DNA of 64,000 nucleotides from Mycolicibacterium hodleri (lineage in GTDB: Bacteria; Actinomycetota; Actinomycetes; Mycobacteriales; Mycobacteriaceae): NCBI RefSeq assembly GCF_025822245.1, contig NZ_JACKTL010000033.1:360435-424434 (forward strand). The letters run 5' to 3'. This document shows positions 8,735 to 17,988 of the stretch, piece by piece (position 1 is the stretch's first letter; each line of letters starts with the position of its first letter). Below the pieces are notes generated by a model. It was not told the origin of the DNA. It was given only the letters and a program-made list of their open reading frames with translations, and ran no database searches. Both the position numbers and the translations under genes were made by a program.

Positions 8735-9712
8735 TTAGGGGCGGATGGCGGCGGGTGTAATGGCAAAGACGCGAACGGCATTCAGGTCGACCTGTGACGG
8801 AGCGGGGAGGGCCGAACCGGGGAGCGCCGCTGCCGCGCTGCCGTAGGCCACCGCCATCTGGAGGCGACGAGGGGGCTCGGCGCCACCGACCGCGGCGCGG
8901 ACGTAGCCGGCGAGTGACGAGTCGCCTGCGCCGACGGTGCTGCGTGGGGTGATGGGTGGCGGGGCGGCCATCCAGCTGCCGGTCGGGTCGACCAGGACGG
9001 CGCCGGCTGCCCCCAGAGTGACCAGGATCGTCTTGGCGCCGCGTTCGATGAGCTGGTTGGCGGCGATGATCACGGGGTTCGGATCACCCTGGGCTACTGC
9101 GCTTTCCAGGTCATCAGGCGATGCGCCGACCAGCCCGGCGAGCTCTTCGGCGTTGGGCTTGATGAGGTCCGGTGCGGCCGTGCCGAAGCCGGCGGCGAGC
9201 GCGTCGAGCGGACGCTCGGAGGTGTCGACGGCCAGCTGGCAGGGCGCCGACGCGAGCCGTGCGACCACCTCGGCGTACCACTCGTCGGGTACGCCCGGGG
9301 GCAGTGAGCCGGAAAGCACGATCCACGAGGCGGTTTCGGCGTATGACAGGACGGTGCGGGTCAGCGCCTCCAGCGTCGCGGCGTCCAGTTGCGCTCCGGG
9401 CTCGTTGAGCTTGGTCGTGGTGCCGTCGGCCTCGGTGATGGCCAGGTTGGTTCGCACGACACCACCGACGGGCACGCTGCGGAAGTTCACCCCGGCGGCG
9501 CGTAGGGCGGTCACCATGGGGTCGTCGTCGGAGGTGGGTAGGACGGCGACGGTGTCGAGTCCGGCCATTCCCAGCGCCCGGGCGACGTTGACGCCCTTGC
9601 CGCCAGGCTCGCTGGTGGCCGAGGTGACGCGGTGCACGGCGCCGCGGGTCAGCGGGGCGCTCAGCGACACCGTGCGGTCGATGCTCGGATTGGGGGTGAC
9701 GGTGACGATCAT
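8735..9712 (-). CDS. fruK: 1-phosphofructokinase
   Basis: A 325-residue PfkB/ribokinase-family kinase that converts the fructose 1-phosphate made by FruA into fructose 1,6-bisphosphate. It begins MIVTVTPNPSIDRTV, the characteristic N-terminus of the 1-phosphofructokinase/tagatose-6-P kinase branch, has GGKGVNVARAL in the sugar-binding region, and carries the anion-hole/catalytic motif VGAGDSSLAGY near residue 255. The ATG at 9712 overlaps the fruR stop by ATGA; the open frame extending upstream of it is the shadow of fruR. Confidence 0.93.
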   Translation of the reverse strand: MIVTVTPNPSIDRTVSLSAPLTRGAVHRVTSATSEPGGKGVNVARALGMAGLDTVAVLPTSDDDPMVTALRAAGVNFRSVPVGGVVRTNLAITEADGTTTKLNEPGAQLDAATLEALTRTVLSYAETASWIVLSGSLPPGVPDEWYAEVVARLASAPCQLAVDTSERPLDALAAGFGTAAPDLIKPNAEELAGLVGASPDDLESAVAQGDPNPVIIAANQLIERGAKTILVTLGAAGAVLVDPTGSWMAAPPPITPRSTVGAGDSSLAGYVRAAVGGAEPPRRLQMAVAYGSAAAALPGSALPAPSQVDLNAVRVFAITPAAIRP

Positions 9713-10488
9713 TCGGGGGCTCCCGTCGCGATGACTTCGACGCCTTCGTCGGTGAGGATTCGGCGGTCGGCCTCGGAGATCTCGGTGTCGGTGATGAGGA
9801 CGTCGACGCTGGAGATCGGCGCGAAGCTCACGAAGTCCTCGCGGCCCACCTTGGACGAATCCGCGGCGACGACGACGTAGTTGGCGCACGCGACCATGGC
9901 GCGTTTCACCGCGGCCTCCTCGCTGTCGGGGGTGGAAAGGCCATGCCTGGCGCTGATGCCGTTGGTGCCGATGAACGCGATGTCGACGCGAAGGTTGTCG
10001 AGCACCCTCAGTGCCTGCTCGCCGACCGCGGCCTGCGTGACGCCCCTGACCCGTCCGCCGAGCAGTTGGAGGGACACCGTCGACACCGACGCGAGCCGCG
10101 CGGCGATGGGCACCGAGTTCGTCACGACCAACAGCTGGCGGTCGGTGGGCAGTTGGTTGGCGATGCGCGCGGTCGTGGTGCCGGCGTCGAGCAAGACGCT
10201 GGCACCGTTGAGGGGGAAGAACTCCGCGGCGGCCTCGGCGATCGCGTCCTTGTAGTCGGCGCGGGTGGTCTCCCGCTCGCCGACGCCGGGTTCGACGAGG
10301 TGAAGCGCCCGGGTGGGAACGGCGCCACCGTGGACGCGACGCAGCACGCCGGCCCGGTCGAGGGCGGCCAGATCCCGACGGACGGTCTCGGTGGTGACGT
10401 CGTAGGTTTGCGCGAGCTCGGCGACGGAGGCGCGGCCCTGGCTGATCACCAAGGCGGCGATCGCTTGTTGGCGCTCTTCGGCGTACAT
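9709..10488 (-). CDS. fruR: DeoR-family regulator of the fructose PTS
   Basis: A 259-residue DeoR-type regulator. The N-terminal winged HTH (about 1-57) contains AELAQTYDVTTETVRRDLAA and the wing VLRRVHGGAV. The C-terminal sugar-phosphate sensor fold (about 75-235) has LDAGTTTARIA and the late DSSKVGR motif seen in this family. As first gene of the fruR-fruK-fruA-ptsH operon and divergent from ptsI, it most likely represses both units and is relieved by fructose 1-phosphate or a related phosphosugar (family inference). The ATG at 10488 has a GGAGAG Shine-Dalgarno. Confidence 0.9.
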   Translation of the reverse strand: MYAEERQQAIAALVISQGRASVAELAQTYDVTTETVRRDLAALDRAGVLRRVHGGAVPTRALHLVEPGVGERETTRADYKDAIAEAAAEFFPLNGASVLLDAGTTTARIANQLPTDRQLLVVTNSVPIAARLASVSTVSLQLLGGRVRGVTQAAVGEQALRVLDNLRVDIAFIGTNGISARHGLSTPDSEEAAVKRAMVACANYVVVAADSSKVGREDFVSFAPISSVDVLITDTEISEADRRILTDEGVEVIATGAPE

Positions 10489-10554
10489 GACTCTCCGTTT
10501 TTGTGGTTTATGAGGCTTTGCAATGTTGATATAGTTGGTTTTACCCCTGAATGT

Positions 10555-10590
10555 GTTGACTTGTCAACGGTTTGTTGTAATCTGGTTCAC
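10555..10590 (+). promoter_or_regulatory. ptsI leaderless promoter and candidate FruR operator
   Basis: A perfect inverted repeat GTTGAC-TT-GTCAAC (10555-10568) lies between fruR and ptsI. A TANNNT-type -10 (TAATCT, 10578-10583) sits exactly 7 nt before the ptsI ATG, and the repeat overlaps the -35 region. No Shine-Dalgarno precedes ptsI, consistent with leaderless initiation at 10591. Assignment of the repeat to FruR is by position only. Confidence 0.5.
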
Positions 10591-12312
10591 ATGAGCGCCA
10601 CTTCGTCTCCTGTATCACTGCACCCCGCGGACGTCTCCCAGCCGTCCGCCGGCACCGTCCTTCACGGCATCCCAGCGGTGGGCGGCGTGCAGTACGCACC
10701 GGTGATCAGGCCGGGTTCACGGCCCACGGTCGACGCCGCGTCGACTCCCCCCGATCTCGAGGAGTCCCGGCGTCCCGGCGAGGTCGCGCGCTTCACCGCG
10801 GCCGCCGCGGCGGTGGCCGACCGGCTGCGCGAACGCGCGGCGAACGCCTCGGGTGCCGCCTCGGAGGTGCTGGCGACGACGGCCCAGCTGGCGCAGGACC
10901 GGGCCTGGATCGCCGCGACCGAGAAGCGCATCGGGCAGGGCAACCAGGCCGTCGGCGCGGTGACCGGCGCCGTCGACCAGTTCGTCGCCATGTTCACCCA
11001 GCTGGGCGGGCTGATGGCCGAGCGGGTGACCGATCTGCGCGACATCCGCGACCGCGTCATCGCCGAGCTGAACGGACTGCCCGAACCCGGCGTCCCGGTC
11101 CCCGAGGTGCCGTCGATCCTGTGCGCCGAGGACCTGGCTCCCGTCGACACCGCGGGGTTGGACGCCTCACTGGTCGTCGCGCTCGCCACCACGCTGGGCG
11201 GCCCCACCAGCCACACCGCGATCATCGCCCGCCAACTCGGCATCCCCTGCGTGGTCGCCGTCGACGGACTGGACTCGGTTGCCGCGGGCACGATGGTGAT
11301 GGTCGACGGCACGGTCGGCACCGTCACCGTCGCCCCGGACGAAGAGGAGGCGGCCCGGGCGGTCGCCGTGGCCCGGGGTGAAGCCGATCTCGCCAAGAGC
11401 TGGAATGGGCCCGGAGCCACCGCCGACGGGCACGTCGTCGCCATCCTCGCCAACGTTCAGGACGGTGCGGCGGCGCGGTCGGCGCGGGAGACGCCGGCCG
11501 AGGGCGTCGGCCTGTTTCGTACCGAGTTGTGCTTCCTCAACCGCTCGACCGAACCGTCCGTGGACGAGCAGGCGCAGATCTACGGCGAGGTGCTCGACGC
11601 GTTCGCCGGGCAGAAGGTCGTCATCCGCACCCTCGACGCCGGTTCGGACAAGCCGTTGAAGTTCGTCGGTCACCCGGACGAGGCCAACCCCGCGCTGGGC
11701 GTGCGCGGCATCCGCATCGCCGACGGCAATCCCGGCATTCTGACCCGCCAACTCGAGGGCATCGCCGCGGCGGCCAAGAACACCGGCAGCGCGCCGTGGG
11801 TGATGGCCCCGATGATCGCCACCCCGGCCGAGGCCAAGGCCTTCGCCGACGAGACGCGCGCCCACGGCCTGGTGCCGGGCGTGATGATCGAGGTGCCCGC
11901 CGCGGCGCTGCTCGCCGACCGCATCCTCGAACACGTCGACTTCCTGTCGATCGGGACCAACGACCTCACCCAGTACACGATGGCCGCCGACCGGATGTCG
12001 GCCGAACTGGCGACGCTGACCGACCCATGGCAGCCCGCCGTGCTGGCGCTGGTCGCCATGGCGGCCAAGGCCGGGGTCGCGGTCGGCAAGCCGGTCGGCG
12101 TCTGTGGTGAGGCCGCCGCCGATCCGCAACTGGCGTGCGTGCTGGTGGGCCTGGGCGTCTCGTCCCTGTCGGCGGCCGCCGCCGCCGTCAGCGCCGTCGG
12201 CGCGAAGCTCGCCCAGGTCACCCTTGCGCAATGCCAAGAAGCTGCGGCCGCCGCGCTGGACACGGCCACCGCCGCGGAGGCGCGGGCGGCCGCCGCGGCC
12301 GTGCTCGCCTGA
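10591..12312 (+). CDS. ptsI: PTS enzyme I
   Basis: A 573-residue phosphoenolpyruvate-protein phosphotransferase. Domain order is an HPr-binding helical region (about 30-160), the phosphohistidine swivel domain with His208 in GGPTSHTAIIAR, and the PEP-binding TIM barrel (about 280-560) with GLFRTELCFL, the metal-site region DFLSIGTNDLTQY and catalytic Cys505 in VGVCGEAA. It autophosphorylates from PEP and phosphorylates HPr. The start (MSATSSPVSLHP) is taken as ATG 10591, directly downstream of a -10; the longer open frame on this strand is the shadow of fruR. It is the only rightward gene of the fru divergon. Confidence 0.94.
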   Translation: MSATSSPVSLHPADVSQPSAGTVLHGIPAVGGVQYAPVIRPGSRPTVDAASTPPDLEESRRPGEVARFTAAAAAVADRLRERAANASGAASEVLATTAQLAQDRAWIAATEKRIGQGNQAVGAVTGAVDQFVAMFTQLGGLMAERVTDLRDIRDRVIAELNGLPEPGVPVPEVPSILCAEDLAPVDTAGLDASLVVALATTLGGPTSHTAIIARQLGIPCVVAVDGLDSVAAGTMVMVDGTVGTVTVAPDEEEAARAVAVARGEADLAKSWNGPGATADGHVVAILANVQDGAAARSARETPAEGVGLFRTELCFLNRSTEPSVDEQAQIYGEVLDAFAGQKVVIRTLDAGSDKPLKFVGHPDEANPALGVRGIRIADGNPGILTRQLEGIAAAAKNTGSAPWVMAPMIATPAEAKAFADETRAHGLVPGVMIEVPAAALLADRILEHVDFLSIGTNDLTQYTMAADRMSAELATLTDPWQPAVLALVAMAAKAGVAVGKPVGVCGEAAADPQLACVLVGLGVSSLSAAAAAVSAVGAKLAQVTLAQCQEAAAAALDTATAAEARAAAAAVLA

Positions 12313-12339
12313 CCTGCCGACCAGCGGCGACGGAATAAT

Positions 12340-12384
12340 CGGACCGCGGTCCGGTTATATTGGGTACATTTCCACCAAGGAGGT
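12340..12384 (+). promoter_or_regulatory. Pirin gene promoter with palindromic operator and strong SD
   Basis: A perfect 14-nt palindrome CGGACCGCGGTCCG (12340-12353), extendable to 22 nt with one G-U-type mismatch, abuts a TATATT -10 (12356-12361). A consensus Shine-Dalgarno AAGGAGGT (12377-12384) precedes the GTG start of the pirin gene. The palindrome overlies the spacer/-35 region, the classic place for a repressor site. It is too compact, with no loop or T-run, to be the ptsI terminator. Confidence 0.55.
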
Positions 12385-12388
12385 ACCA

Positions 12389-13363
12389 GTGCCCGCCATC
12401 ACCGCCGACACCTTGACCCTGCCCCGCGTCGCGGGGCCCGCCGCATCCGACACCGAGCGTCCCGTGCGGTCCGTCACCACCGGACCGAAGGGTTACGAGG
12501 GCGAGGGATTCCCCGTCGTCCGCGCGTTCGCCGGCGTGAGCGCCGCGGCCCTGGACCCGTTCGTGCACATGGACCAGATGGGTGAGGTCGAATACGAGCC
12601 CGGAGAGCCCAAGGGCACCGACTGGCACCCGCACCGCGGCTTCGAAACCGTCACGTACATCATCGACGGGCGTTTCGCCCATCAGGATTCACACGGCGGC
12701 GGTGGCCTCATCACCGACGGCGCCACTCAGTGGATGACCGCCGGAGCGGGCGTCCTCCACATCGAGACGCCACCTGCCGAGCTGGTCGAGAGCGGTGGCA
12801 CGTTCCACGGGATCCAGCTGTGGGTCAACCTGCCCCGCAAGGACAAGTTCGCCGCACCGCGGTACCAGTCCATCGAAGGCGGAGAGGTCAAACTGCTGTC
12901 CTCCGAGGACGGTGGCGCGCTCTTGCGGATCATCGCCGGTGAGGTCGACGCTCAGCACGGGCCGGGGTCGACGTACACGCCAATCACGTTGGCGCACGCC
13001 ACCATTGCGCCTGGCGCTCGCCTCGACGTGCCGTGGAACCGGGACTTCAACGCCCTGGTCTACGTATTGGCGGGAGAGGGTGCCGTCGGCCCGGTCGGAA
13101 CGCCGATCCGCCAGGGTCAGCTCGCGGTCATGGGTCCCGGCGACCGGATCTCCGTCTCGGCGCGCTCCAGCCAGGACGCGCGCAATCCTGCGATGGAAGT
13201 TCTCCTGTTGGGCGGCAAGCCCATTCGCGAGCCGGTCTTCCACTATGGTCCCTTCGTGATGAACTCCAAGGCCGAGGTGATCGAGGCGCTCGAGGACTTC
13301 AACGCGGGCAAGTTCGGCGCCATCCCGCCGAACGCCCTGATGCCGCACCGGGGCGGGCGCTAA
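12389..13363 (+). CDS. Pirin family protein
   Basis: A 324-residue bicupin of the pirin family. The N-terminal cupin has the metal-binding signature DWHPHRGFETVTYI (H-x-H) and a later His in AGAGVLHIETP; the C-terminal cupin and a GPFVMNSK element close to the end are also typical. Some bacterial pirins have quercetinase activity, and others modulate pyruvate metabolism through partner binding; the role here is not determinable. The GTG start at 12389 follows a near-perfect Shine-Dalgarno and a dedicated promoter, so it is transcribed separately from ptsI. Its stop codon overlaps that of the convergent FUSC gene by 3 nt (13361-13363 against 13360-13362). Confidence 0.88.
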   Translation: MPAITADTLTLPRVAGPAASDTERPVRSVTTGPKGYEGEGFPVVRAFAGVSAAALDPFVHMDQMGEVEYEPGEPKGTDWHPHRGFETVTYIIDGRFAHQDSHGGGGLITDGATQWMTAGAGVLHIETPPAELVESGGTFHGIQLWVNLPRKDKFAAPRYQSIEGGEVKLLSSEDGGALLRIIAGEVDAQHGPGSTYTPITLAHATIAPGARLDVPWNRDFNALVYVLAGEGAVGPVGTPIRQGQLAVMGPGDRISVSARSSQDARNPAMEVLLLGGKPIREPVFHYGPFVMNSKAEVIEALEDFNAGKFGAIPPNALMPHRGGR

Positions 13364-15513
13364 CGGCTCCGCAGGGCCTCGGGATGCACCGGCTCCGGGT
13401 ACAACAGCTCCAACTCGCCGAGGTTCGCCGCGACGGTGACCAACGGCAGCGCCGCCCTGATCGACAGGTCGTCGCTGCCGGCCTCGGCGCGTAGGGCGAG
13501 GACGAAGTCGTCGCTGATCGGACCGAGATCGTGCACCGGGCGCCGACCGTGCAGGCGCTCCCGGATCACCGAGGTGTGTAACTCGAGCACCTCGCGCACT
13601 CGCGGATAGGTGGTCAGCGGCGGGGGCACCACGTCGGCGATCAGTTCGGCGGCGGTGCGCACCCGGACCGTCCTGTTGACGGCGCGGATCACCGGAGCGC
13701 GATGGTCGGTAGACCCGCCGCTCTCCGAAAGGTAGTGCCGCACTGCGTCGTCCAGCGTGCGCGACGCCGTCATGGCGGCGTGGCCCAGGGCGAACACTTG
13801 GTCGTCGGCGGATTCCGACGCACCCCGGGTCACCCGCTTGACGGCGACGGTGAGGAACGTCGCGCCGGCCGAGATGGACCCGTCGACCGCGCGGGACACC
13901 CTTGACGCCGCACCGCGCGGCCACAACAGCAGGGACACCACCGCACCCACCATGGCGCCGACCACGACGTCCTCGACCCGCAGCAGACCCACCTGCCAAC
14001 CACTGGGGCTGATGACGTTGAAGATGATCAGCACCATCATCGTGAACATCGCTTGGCCCGCCACGAAGGACGCGACCTCCGGTACGTATGCCGAGCCGAA
14101 GGCGACGACGGGCAGCGCCATCCAGAGCACGATCGGGTCGACGCCCATCAGCTCGATGAACACCACCCCCAGCAGGAAGCCGATCGTGGTCCCGACGACG
14201 GCGCGGACCACCCGCGTGCCCGTCGTCAGCGCGCTGCTGCGCAGCACGGACATGGCGCCGAGCACCACCCAGAAGCCGTGCTGGACGGGAAACACGTGGG
14301 TGACGGCCACTGCGAGGGCGAGCCCCAGTCCGGTGCGAATGCTGTTGCGGACCACGACTGCCCGCGTGGCCAGGAAGCCGCCGGGCAGCGACGTCAGCGC
14401 CTGGGACTCGGACAGCAGTCGCTCGGCGTTCCCGGCCTCGGGCAGTCTGCGGCCGAGCACGCGGGCCCACACCGGACGGGCGTCGGCCGCCGCTGCGATG
14501 CCGATGACCCGGCCGGTGGTGCCGACGCAGCCCGAAACGGTTCTGCGCGTAAGCAACTTTCGGCCCACGCCGATCGCGGTGGCGTCATGTGGTTCGGCGA
14601 GGATCTCGAGGATGTCGTCGCGGTAGCGGCTCTGGGCGATCAACCGCTGGATGGCCAACGCCTCGGCGAGGTTGGCCCGGTGGGCGTCGCGGTCGGCGAC
14701 CGCCGTGCTGAGTACCAGCGCGCTTTCTCGCAACACCCGGACGACGGGGTCCTTCATCTCGGCCAGCAGTTCGCCGCTGCTGTCGGTGATGCGGTCGGAC
14801 AGCCACTGTAGGTCGTCGACCACCCGCACCAGCGCTCGGCTGCCGGCGGTCAGCCCGACCGGCCGGAAGTCGGCACCCAGGAAGTTGGACCGCAACGCGC
14901 CCATCGCCGTCGCGACGTCGTCGTCCGTGGCGTCGCCGTCGAGCCGGTCGGCCAGCGTCCGGCACACCAGGGCGGCGTGCCGCCGGAGGTCGCCGTGATG
15001 GCGGGGTGGGAGCAGGAACAGCGCGGCGGGGATGGCGAGCGAGAGCGCGATGAACCAGCCGAGGAGGCGTTCGGGGACGGGGCCGACGGGTGTGCACGCG
15101 GGCAGCACGAAGAGCATCAACGTCGAGCGTTGGCCCGCGGCGAAGGTCTCGCTGAGCACGCCCGAGAAGGTCACGACCACGGCCAGGACGAACATCGTCA
15201 GCACCGCCAACCACGGAATGGGCGCTACCAGCGTGCCGAGCACGATGAGGATGGCGCCGTTCACGCCGAGGCCGCCGTACGCCAACGCCCGCGCGGGCCG
15301 GTTGCCGGGGAAGTCCACCGTGATCAGGAGGGCGACCGAACCGAAGATCGCGAACAGCGGTGTCTGCGAACCGCTTCCGATCGCAAAGCCCGTGGCCGCG
15401 GCCAGTGGCAGCACCAGCGCTGCACGGACGGCCCGGCGGGCTGCGTCTTTCTCCGGGTCCCGCCGCCTGACGCGGTCGACCGCCCGGCGCCAGAGAACGG
15501 CCGGGCTCAGCAT
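13360..15513 (-). CDS. FUSC-family (aromatic acid exporter-like) membrane protein
   Basis: A 717-residue protein with the fusaric acid resistance/YccC architecture: two blocks of membrane helices, each followed by a cytosolic helical domain. The first block starts near residue 30 (AALVLPLAAATGFAIGS) and ends about 170; the second spans about 380-520 (GLGLALAVAVTHVF, LLGVVFIELMG). The C-terminal third is soluble. Such proteins export aromatic acids or toxic amphiphiles by proton-driven transport. A TetR gene lies 22 nt upstream on the same strand, so the pair probably forms an inducible efflux operon. The 3' end overlaps the convergent pirin gene. Confidence 0.85.
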   Translation of the reverse strand: MLSPAVLWRRAVDRVRRRDPEKDAARRAVRAALVLPLAAATGFAIGSGSQTPLFAIFGSVALLITVDFPGNRPARALAYGGLGVNGAILIVLGTLVAPIPWLAVLTMFVLAVVVTFSGVLSETFAAGQRSTLMLFVLPACTPVGPVPERLLGWFIALSLAIPAALFLLPPRHHGDLRRHAALVCRTLADRLDGDATDDDVATAMGALRSNFLGADFRPVGLTAGSRALVRVVDDLQWLSDRITDSSGELLAEMKDPVVRVLRESALVLSTAVADRDAHRANLAEALAIQRLIAQSRYRDDILEILAEPHDATAIGVGRKLLTRRTVSGCVGTTGRVIGIAAAADARPVWARVLGRRLPEAGNAERLLSESQALTSLPGGFLATRAVVVRNSIRTGLGLALAVAVTHVFPVQHGFWVVLGAMSVLRSSALTTGTRVVRAVVGTTIGFLLGVVFIELMGVDPIVLWMALPVVAFGSAYVPEVASFVAGQAMFTMMVLIIFNVISPSGWQVGLLRVEDVVVGAMVGAVVSLLLWPRGAASRVSRAVDGSISAGATFLTVAVKRVTRGASESADDQVFALGHAAMTASRTLDDAVRHYLSESGGSTDHRAPVIRAVNRTVRVRTAAELIADVVPPPLTTYPRVREVLELHTSVIRERLHGRRPVHDLGPISDDFVLALRAEAGSDDLSIRAALPLVTVAANLGELELLYPEPVHPEALRSR

Positions 15514-15535
15514 GTTCCCAAGGTAGACCGGCGCC

Positions 15536-16099
15536 TCAACCCACGTCCGGCACGGAGGAGAACCGACCGGTGTCCAACGCGTCGAGCATCTGCTCGGCGA
15601 CCCATCGCAGGCCGACGGCGTCGCGGGGCAGCGTGGCCTGTTCGTATCCGATCAGCAGATACATGCTCCAGGAGGCGAAGACCTGCGCCTGGTTCGCGTG
15701 TCCGAGGATCTCGAACGCCGCGTCGAACATCACGTCGAACCGCCGCTGGTCGACCTCGGTCTGCACCGCGAGGACGTCCGGGTCCAGCGAACTCCAGACG
15801 CGGATCGCCGCTTCGGCGCCGTGGGGCAGCGACAGGGCGTGCTTGATGATCGTGTCGATGCGTCGGCGCGGATTGGGCTCGGTGTGGGCCACGACCATGC
15901 CGTCGATGCGGCGCTGCAGCCAGTGGCCGATGAGTTCCCGGGTGTAGGCCGACCAGCTGGGGAAGTAGTGGTAGAACGAGCCGGTCGTCACGCCGAGACG
16001 GTTGCAGACTTCTGCCAGTTTGAGGCCGCCGTACCCGACGTCGGCGAGCACGTCGAGACCAGTCTCGAAGTACGACTCCCGAGACAACCCTCCCACCAT
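15536..16099 (-). CDS. TetR-family regulator upstream of FUSC exporter
   Basis: About 187 residues. The N-terminal HTH is LKLAEVCNRLGVTTGSFYHYFPSW, a canonical TetR recognition helix. The C-terminal ligand domain is poorly conserved, as usual. I chose ATG 16099 because a TANNNT-type -10 (TAGTGT on the minus strand) lies 8 nt before it; GTG 16111 would add four residues. It sits 22 nt before the FUSC gene and is very likely its local regulator, possibly autoregulatory. The 191 nt to the next, divergent TetR gene would hold both promoters. Confidence 0.82.
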   Translation of the reverse strand: MVGGLSRESYFETGLDVLADVGYGGLKLAEVCNRLGVTTGSFYHYFPSWSAYTRELIGHWLQRRIDGMVVAHTEPNPRRRIDTIIKHALSLPHGAEAAIRVWSSLDPDVLAVQTEVDQRRFDVMFDAAFEILGHANQAQVFASWSMYLLIGYEQATLPRDAVGLRWVAEQMLDALDTGRFSSVPDVG

Positions 16100-16278
16100 G
16101 GGTGTGAACACTAGTTGCAGGTGGGTCGGGTCAGCGCCCTGGCTGGGACCGCTCAGCTATGTAGGACTTTTGTAAGAATTGGCCGCCGCACCCCGATTGA
16201 CGGCGACGACGGTTTGCTGTGAGCCGAGTTCTCACGGTTCCGCAACCAACTGGCGCGGACTCGACATGACGCGTGTGG

Positions 16279-16290
16279 CACAATTTGACC
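16279..16290 (+). promoter_or_regulatory. Leaderless promoter of the TetR gene at 16291
   Basis: A CACAAT -10 hexamer (16279-16284) lies 6 nt before the GTG at 16291, and no Shine-Dalgarno is present. This spacing favours a leaderless start at 16291 over the in-frame GTG at 16273, which would lie upstream of the -10. Confidence 0.4.
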
Positions 16291-16926
16291 GTGCCGTATA
16301 CCGCGACCCGAGGTCCTGGCCGCCCGCCCGCAGCGAAGGCGGCGGAGACGCGCAAGCGGATCATTCGAGCCGCCCGCGAAGTTTTCAGCGAACTTGGCTA
16401 TGACGCGGCGACTTTTCAGGCGATCGCCATACGTGCGGATCTGACCCGACCGGCGATCAATCACTACTTCGCCAGCAAGCGCGTGCTCTATGCCGAGGTG
16501 GTGGAGAAGACCAACGAGATGGTCGTCGCCGCCGGCATGGCCAAGGCGGACGGACAGACGTCTCTCTTGAAGCGGTTGTCGGCGTTCTTCTCGGCGGCGA
16601 TGCAGGCCGACTCCCGAGACCGCTCGGCGGCTGCCTTCCTGGTGACGTCGGTGCTGGAGTCTCAGCGGCATCCCGAGTTGAGCCGCGACGAGCACAACTC
16701 GCTGAAGACCTCCAGGGCGTTCGTGACCTGGGCCGTTACCGAAGCGCTCCAGAGCGGCGAGCTCACCACGGACACCGACGTCTCGACTCTGGTCGAGATG
16801 CTCGTGGCGGTGATGTGGGGCATGGGTTTCTATGCCGGATACGTCGGCGGGCACGACGAGCTCGGCAACATCGTCGACAAACTGGAGTTACTGCTGGCGA
16901 ACAAACTCTGGAAGCTCGCCGAGTAA
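16291..16926 (+). CDS. TetR-family regulator (Rv0144-like by context)
   Basis: A 211-residue TetR regulator. An N-terminal basic tail RGPGRPPAAKAAETRKRII leads into the HTH (FQAIAIRADLTRPAINHYFASK). The C-terminal domain ends in a long amphipathic helix (KLELLLANKLWKLAE). The GTG at 16291 is preferred because of the leaderless promoter signal. The following genes (methyltransferase, aldehyde dehydrogenase, SDR, quinone oxidoreductase) match the M. tuberculosis order Rv0144-Rv0149 as I recall it, which suggests this is the Rv0144 counterpart. Its targets are unknown; the adjacent aldehyde dehydrogenase promoter has a palindrome that could be bound by it or by another TetR. Confidence 0.85.
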   Translation: MPYTATRGPGRPPAAKAAETRKRIIRAAREVFSELGYDAATFQAIAIRADLTRPAINHYFASKRVLYAEVVEKTNEMVVAAGMAKADGQTSLLKRLSAFFSAAMQADSRDRSAAAFLVTSVLESQRHPELSRDEHNSLKTSRAFVTWAVTEALQSGELTTDTDVSTLVEMLVAVMWGMGFYAGYVGGHDELGNIVDKLELLLANKLWKLAE

Positions 16927-17001
16927 CTCGGTGCAGATCTAGCAAGGCCCGCCCCCAATCGGCGCCGCGTCGCCCGGTAGCACGACTAACTTCCTCGGTA
17001 G

Positions 17002-17943
<942 letters not shown>

Positions 17944-17958
17944 CCCGAAGGCTGTTCG

Positions 17959-17981
17959 CCAACCACCTGGTTGGTTAGGAT
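17959..17981 (+). promoter_or_regulatory. Operator and leaderless promoter of aldehyde dehydrogenase
   Basis: A perfect inverted repeat CCAACCA-CC-TGGTTGG (17959-17974) directly precedes a TAGGAT -10 (17976-17981), which lies 7 nt before the GTG start at 17989. A closely related repeat occurs at 60986-61001 upstream of another TetR gene. The layout is that of a TetR-family operator blocking RNA polymerase. Confidence 0.6.
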
Positions 17982-17988
17982 CGGCCGG

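Noticed and set aside
12340..12353. Rho-independent terminator for ptsI
   Set aside because: The palindrome has no loop and no T-run and abuts a -10 element, so an operator reading fits better.
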